Positions 63,152-64,000 of a DNA stretch of 64,000 nucleotides are shown one piece after another. Positions within the stretch are counted from its first letter, which is position 1; each line of letters begins with the position of its first letter. The stretch is from the NCBI GenBank assembly GCA_024644535.1, contig JAHEKX010000008.1:37098-101097 (forward strand). The letters are read 5' to 3'. The notes below the pieces were generated by a model, which worked only from the letters and a program-made list of their open reading frames with translations, made no database searches and was not told where the DNA came from. This DNA is from Gammaproteobacteria bacterium. Lineage in GTDB: Bacteria > Pseudomonadota > Gammaproteobacteria > Pseudomonadales > Halieaceae. Both the position numbers and the translations under genes were made by a program.

Positions 63152-64000
63152 TCAGGGCCTATAAGAGCCCACATCTCCGGCGGCGGCGCGTTCCTTCTCG
63201 TCAAACAAAGGCGCATGCAAACGTTCCGCAGCAAAATTTTCCGCCTGATCAGCGAAGTGACTCGAGTCTTCAAGCATCGTAGCAGATCCGTAATGATGCA
63301 CGCCCTGAACCGAGAGTTTTTGCTGGGCATCCCATGCGACCAAATAGTAGAGCCCATCACCAGCGATGTTGGTTAAATAACCGTTCTCCTCATAACCCAT
63401 GCCATAAATAGCGCGCAAGGTATCGGGACCGCCTCCCACTGGCACATTGATCTTACCTCGAATATGCCTATTGATATCTCCCCACAAAGGATCGATACGA
63501 CCAGAGACTTCGAGCAACTCATCAGCGCAGGTTTGCAGCACTCCTCCAGCGTCTGGCGGGGCTAGACCATCTTGTTCCGCTCGCCACTCTGCGCGAATTA
63601 CACACACACCCAAGGCCGCTTCACGACTCTGAATATTTGCTGCCAAATCCCATTCTGCCAACAAGGTTTGTGCTTCTAACTGATGCGGTAAAGCATTGGG
63701 CAGCTCAGCCTCGATTGCGGCTTGAATATAACGGCCGGCTCGGCTTGATGAGGCATACGCTTTGTCGTGTTTAATCGCCCAAAAATCGTCAGCCGAAATA
63801 GGTGCTAGTGATTCGAACAGCTCGAATGCTCGGTCTGCGCGGTTGGTCATCCGAGTTTGGTAGCCGTCTGTTGGACTAAAGGCTGATGGGTCTGGATTGT
63901 CGTTCTCGTGAGCAACCTTAAATGGCGTTTGGTTTGTACTAGCAAGATAGCCGTGCTTAGGTCTAACGACTTGCGGCAGTTGCTTGAATGGCAAATAGCT
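63152..64000 (-). CDS. Penicillin-acylase-family protein, C-terminal part
   Basis: The last 282 residues of a large Ntn-hydrolase that starts beyond the right edge; the frame is open through base 64000. LPFKQLPQVVRPKHGYLASTN is the penicillin-acylase/quorum-quenching acylase beta-chain motif (PxxGYLASTNQTPF), followed by RMTNRADRAFELFE and a Trp/Gly-rich C-terminal region. The catalytic N-terminal Ser and the signal peptide are outside. It would cleave amide side chains or N-acyl homoserine lactones in the periplasm; the substrate is not shown. Confidence 0.85.
   Translation of the reverse strand, partial: SYLPFKQLPQVVRPKHGYLASTNQTPFKVAHENDNPDPSAFSPTDGYQTRMTNRADRAFELFESLAPISADDFWAIKHDKAYASSSRAGRYIQAAIEAELPNALPHQLEAQTLLAEWDLAANIQSREAALGVCVIRAEWRAEQDGLAPPDAGGVLQTCADELLEVSGRIDPLWGDINRHIRGKINVPVGGGPDTLRAIYGMGYEENGYLTNIAGDGLYYLVAWDAQQKLSVQGVHHYGSATMLEDSSHFADQAENFAAERLHAPLFDEKERAAAGDVGSYRP

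Noticed and set aside
1-64000. CRISPR array, prophage or insertion sequence
   Set aside because: No regularly spaced direct repeats, transposase, integrase or phage structural genes are seen.

Overview
The window is a 64 kb chromosomal segment of a heterotrophic, probably marine, gammaproteobacterium. The clues are a HexR-controlled Entner-Doudoroff cluster, an IscR-sufBCDSA operon with SufT and SufE, a large TonB-dependent receptor, CYP153, halohydrin-dehalogenase and MAPEG genes, and a carboxyspermidine-type polyamine operon. Together these fit the Cellvibrionales (Halieaceae / SAR92-like groups) best; this placement is an inference from gene content. Base composition is moderate, coding density is high, and I see no insertion sequence, prophage, CRISPR array or rRNA. 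One tRNA gene, Arg(ACG), is present.

Layout: (1) 1-8.4 kb is an accessory lipid/xenobiotic block: SnoaL-like protein, secreted M20 amidohydrolase, a short-chain-dehydrogenase-fold protein carrying both sequence signatures of halohydrin dehalogenases, crotonase, a DUF3667 membrane protein, a frameshifted DUF302-like secreted protein, a CYP153-type P450 broken by an in-frame UAA, an HSL-type esterase and a MAPEG protein. (2) 8.4-15.9 kb is a minus-strand MoxR/DUF58/DUF4381/VWA/VWA-TPR/BatD operon headed by a secreted sulfatase. (3) 16-18 kb holds yghU and dinB. (4) 18.2-29.8 kb holds edd-glk-eda-zwf-pgl, convergent gap, divergent hexR, then ppc and a uridine-kinase-like gene; HexR-like palindromes lie before edd and gap. 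(5) 30-35.6 kb is an acyl-CoA block: crotonase and thiolase facing DUF2889, two hotdog thioesterases and an SCP-x-type thiolase. (6) 35.9-40.8 kb is pxpB, a TonB receptor and pxpC, without pxpA. (7) 41-44.3 kb holds a P1/S1 nuclease, a YgjP-like metalloprotein and an acyl-CoA synthetase. (8) 44.4-49.1 kb holds tRNA-Arg and speA plus carboxy(nor)spermidine dehydrogenase and decarboxylase genes. (9) 49.2-56.2 kb is the iscR-sufB-C-D-S-A-T-E-HIT operon behind a promoter that contains a near-perfect type-1 IscR box. (10) 56.3-64 kb holds a second acyl-CoA synthetase, a DUF885 lipoprotein, a PAS-GGDEF protein, a Cof-type HAD phosphatase, a methyltransferase-like protein, a bactofilin and the C-terminal part of a penicillin-acylase-family protein running off the window.

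Working together: sugar carbon enters through glucokinase, Zwf and Pgl into Edd/Eda, giving pyruvate and glyceraldehyde-3-phosphate for Gap, while Ppc refills oxaloacetate. The two acyl-CoA ligases, two crotonases, two thiolases and thioesterases point to growth on lipid-like or cyclic substrates, and the first 8 kb adds oxidation and dehalogenation chemistry. The items most worth following up are the halohydrin-dehalogenase candidate, the polyamine operon (which could run through agmatine rather than putrescine), the interrupted CYP153, and the split pxp/TonB locus.
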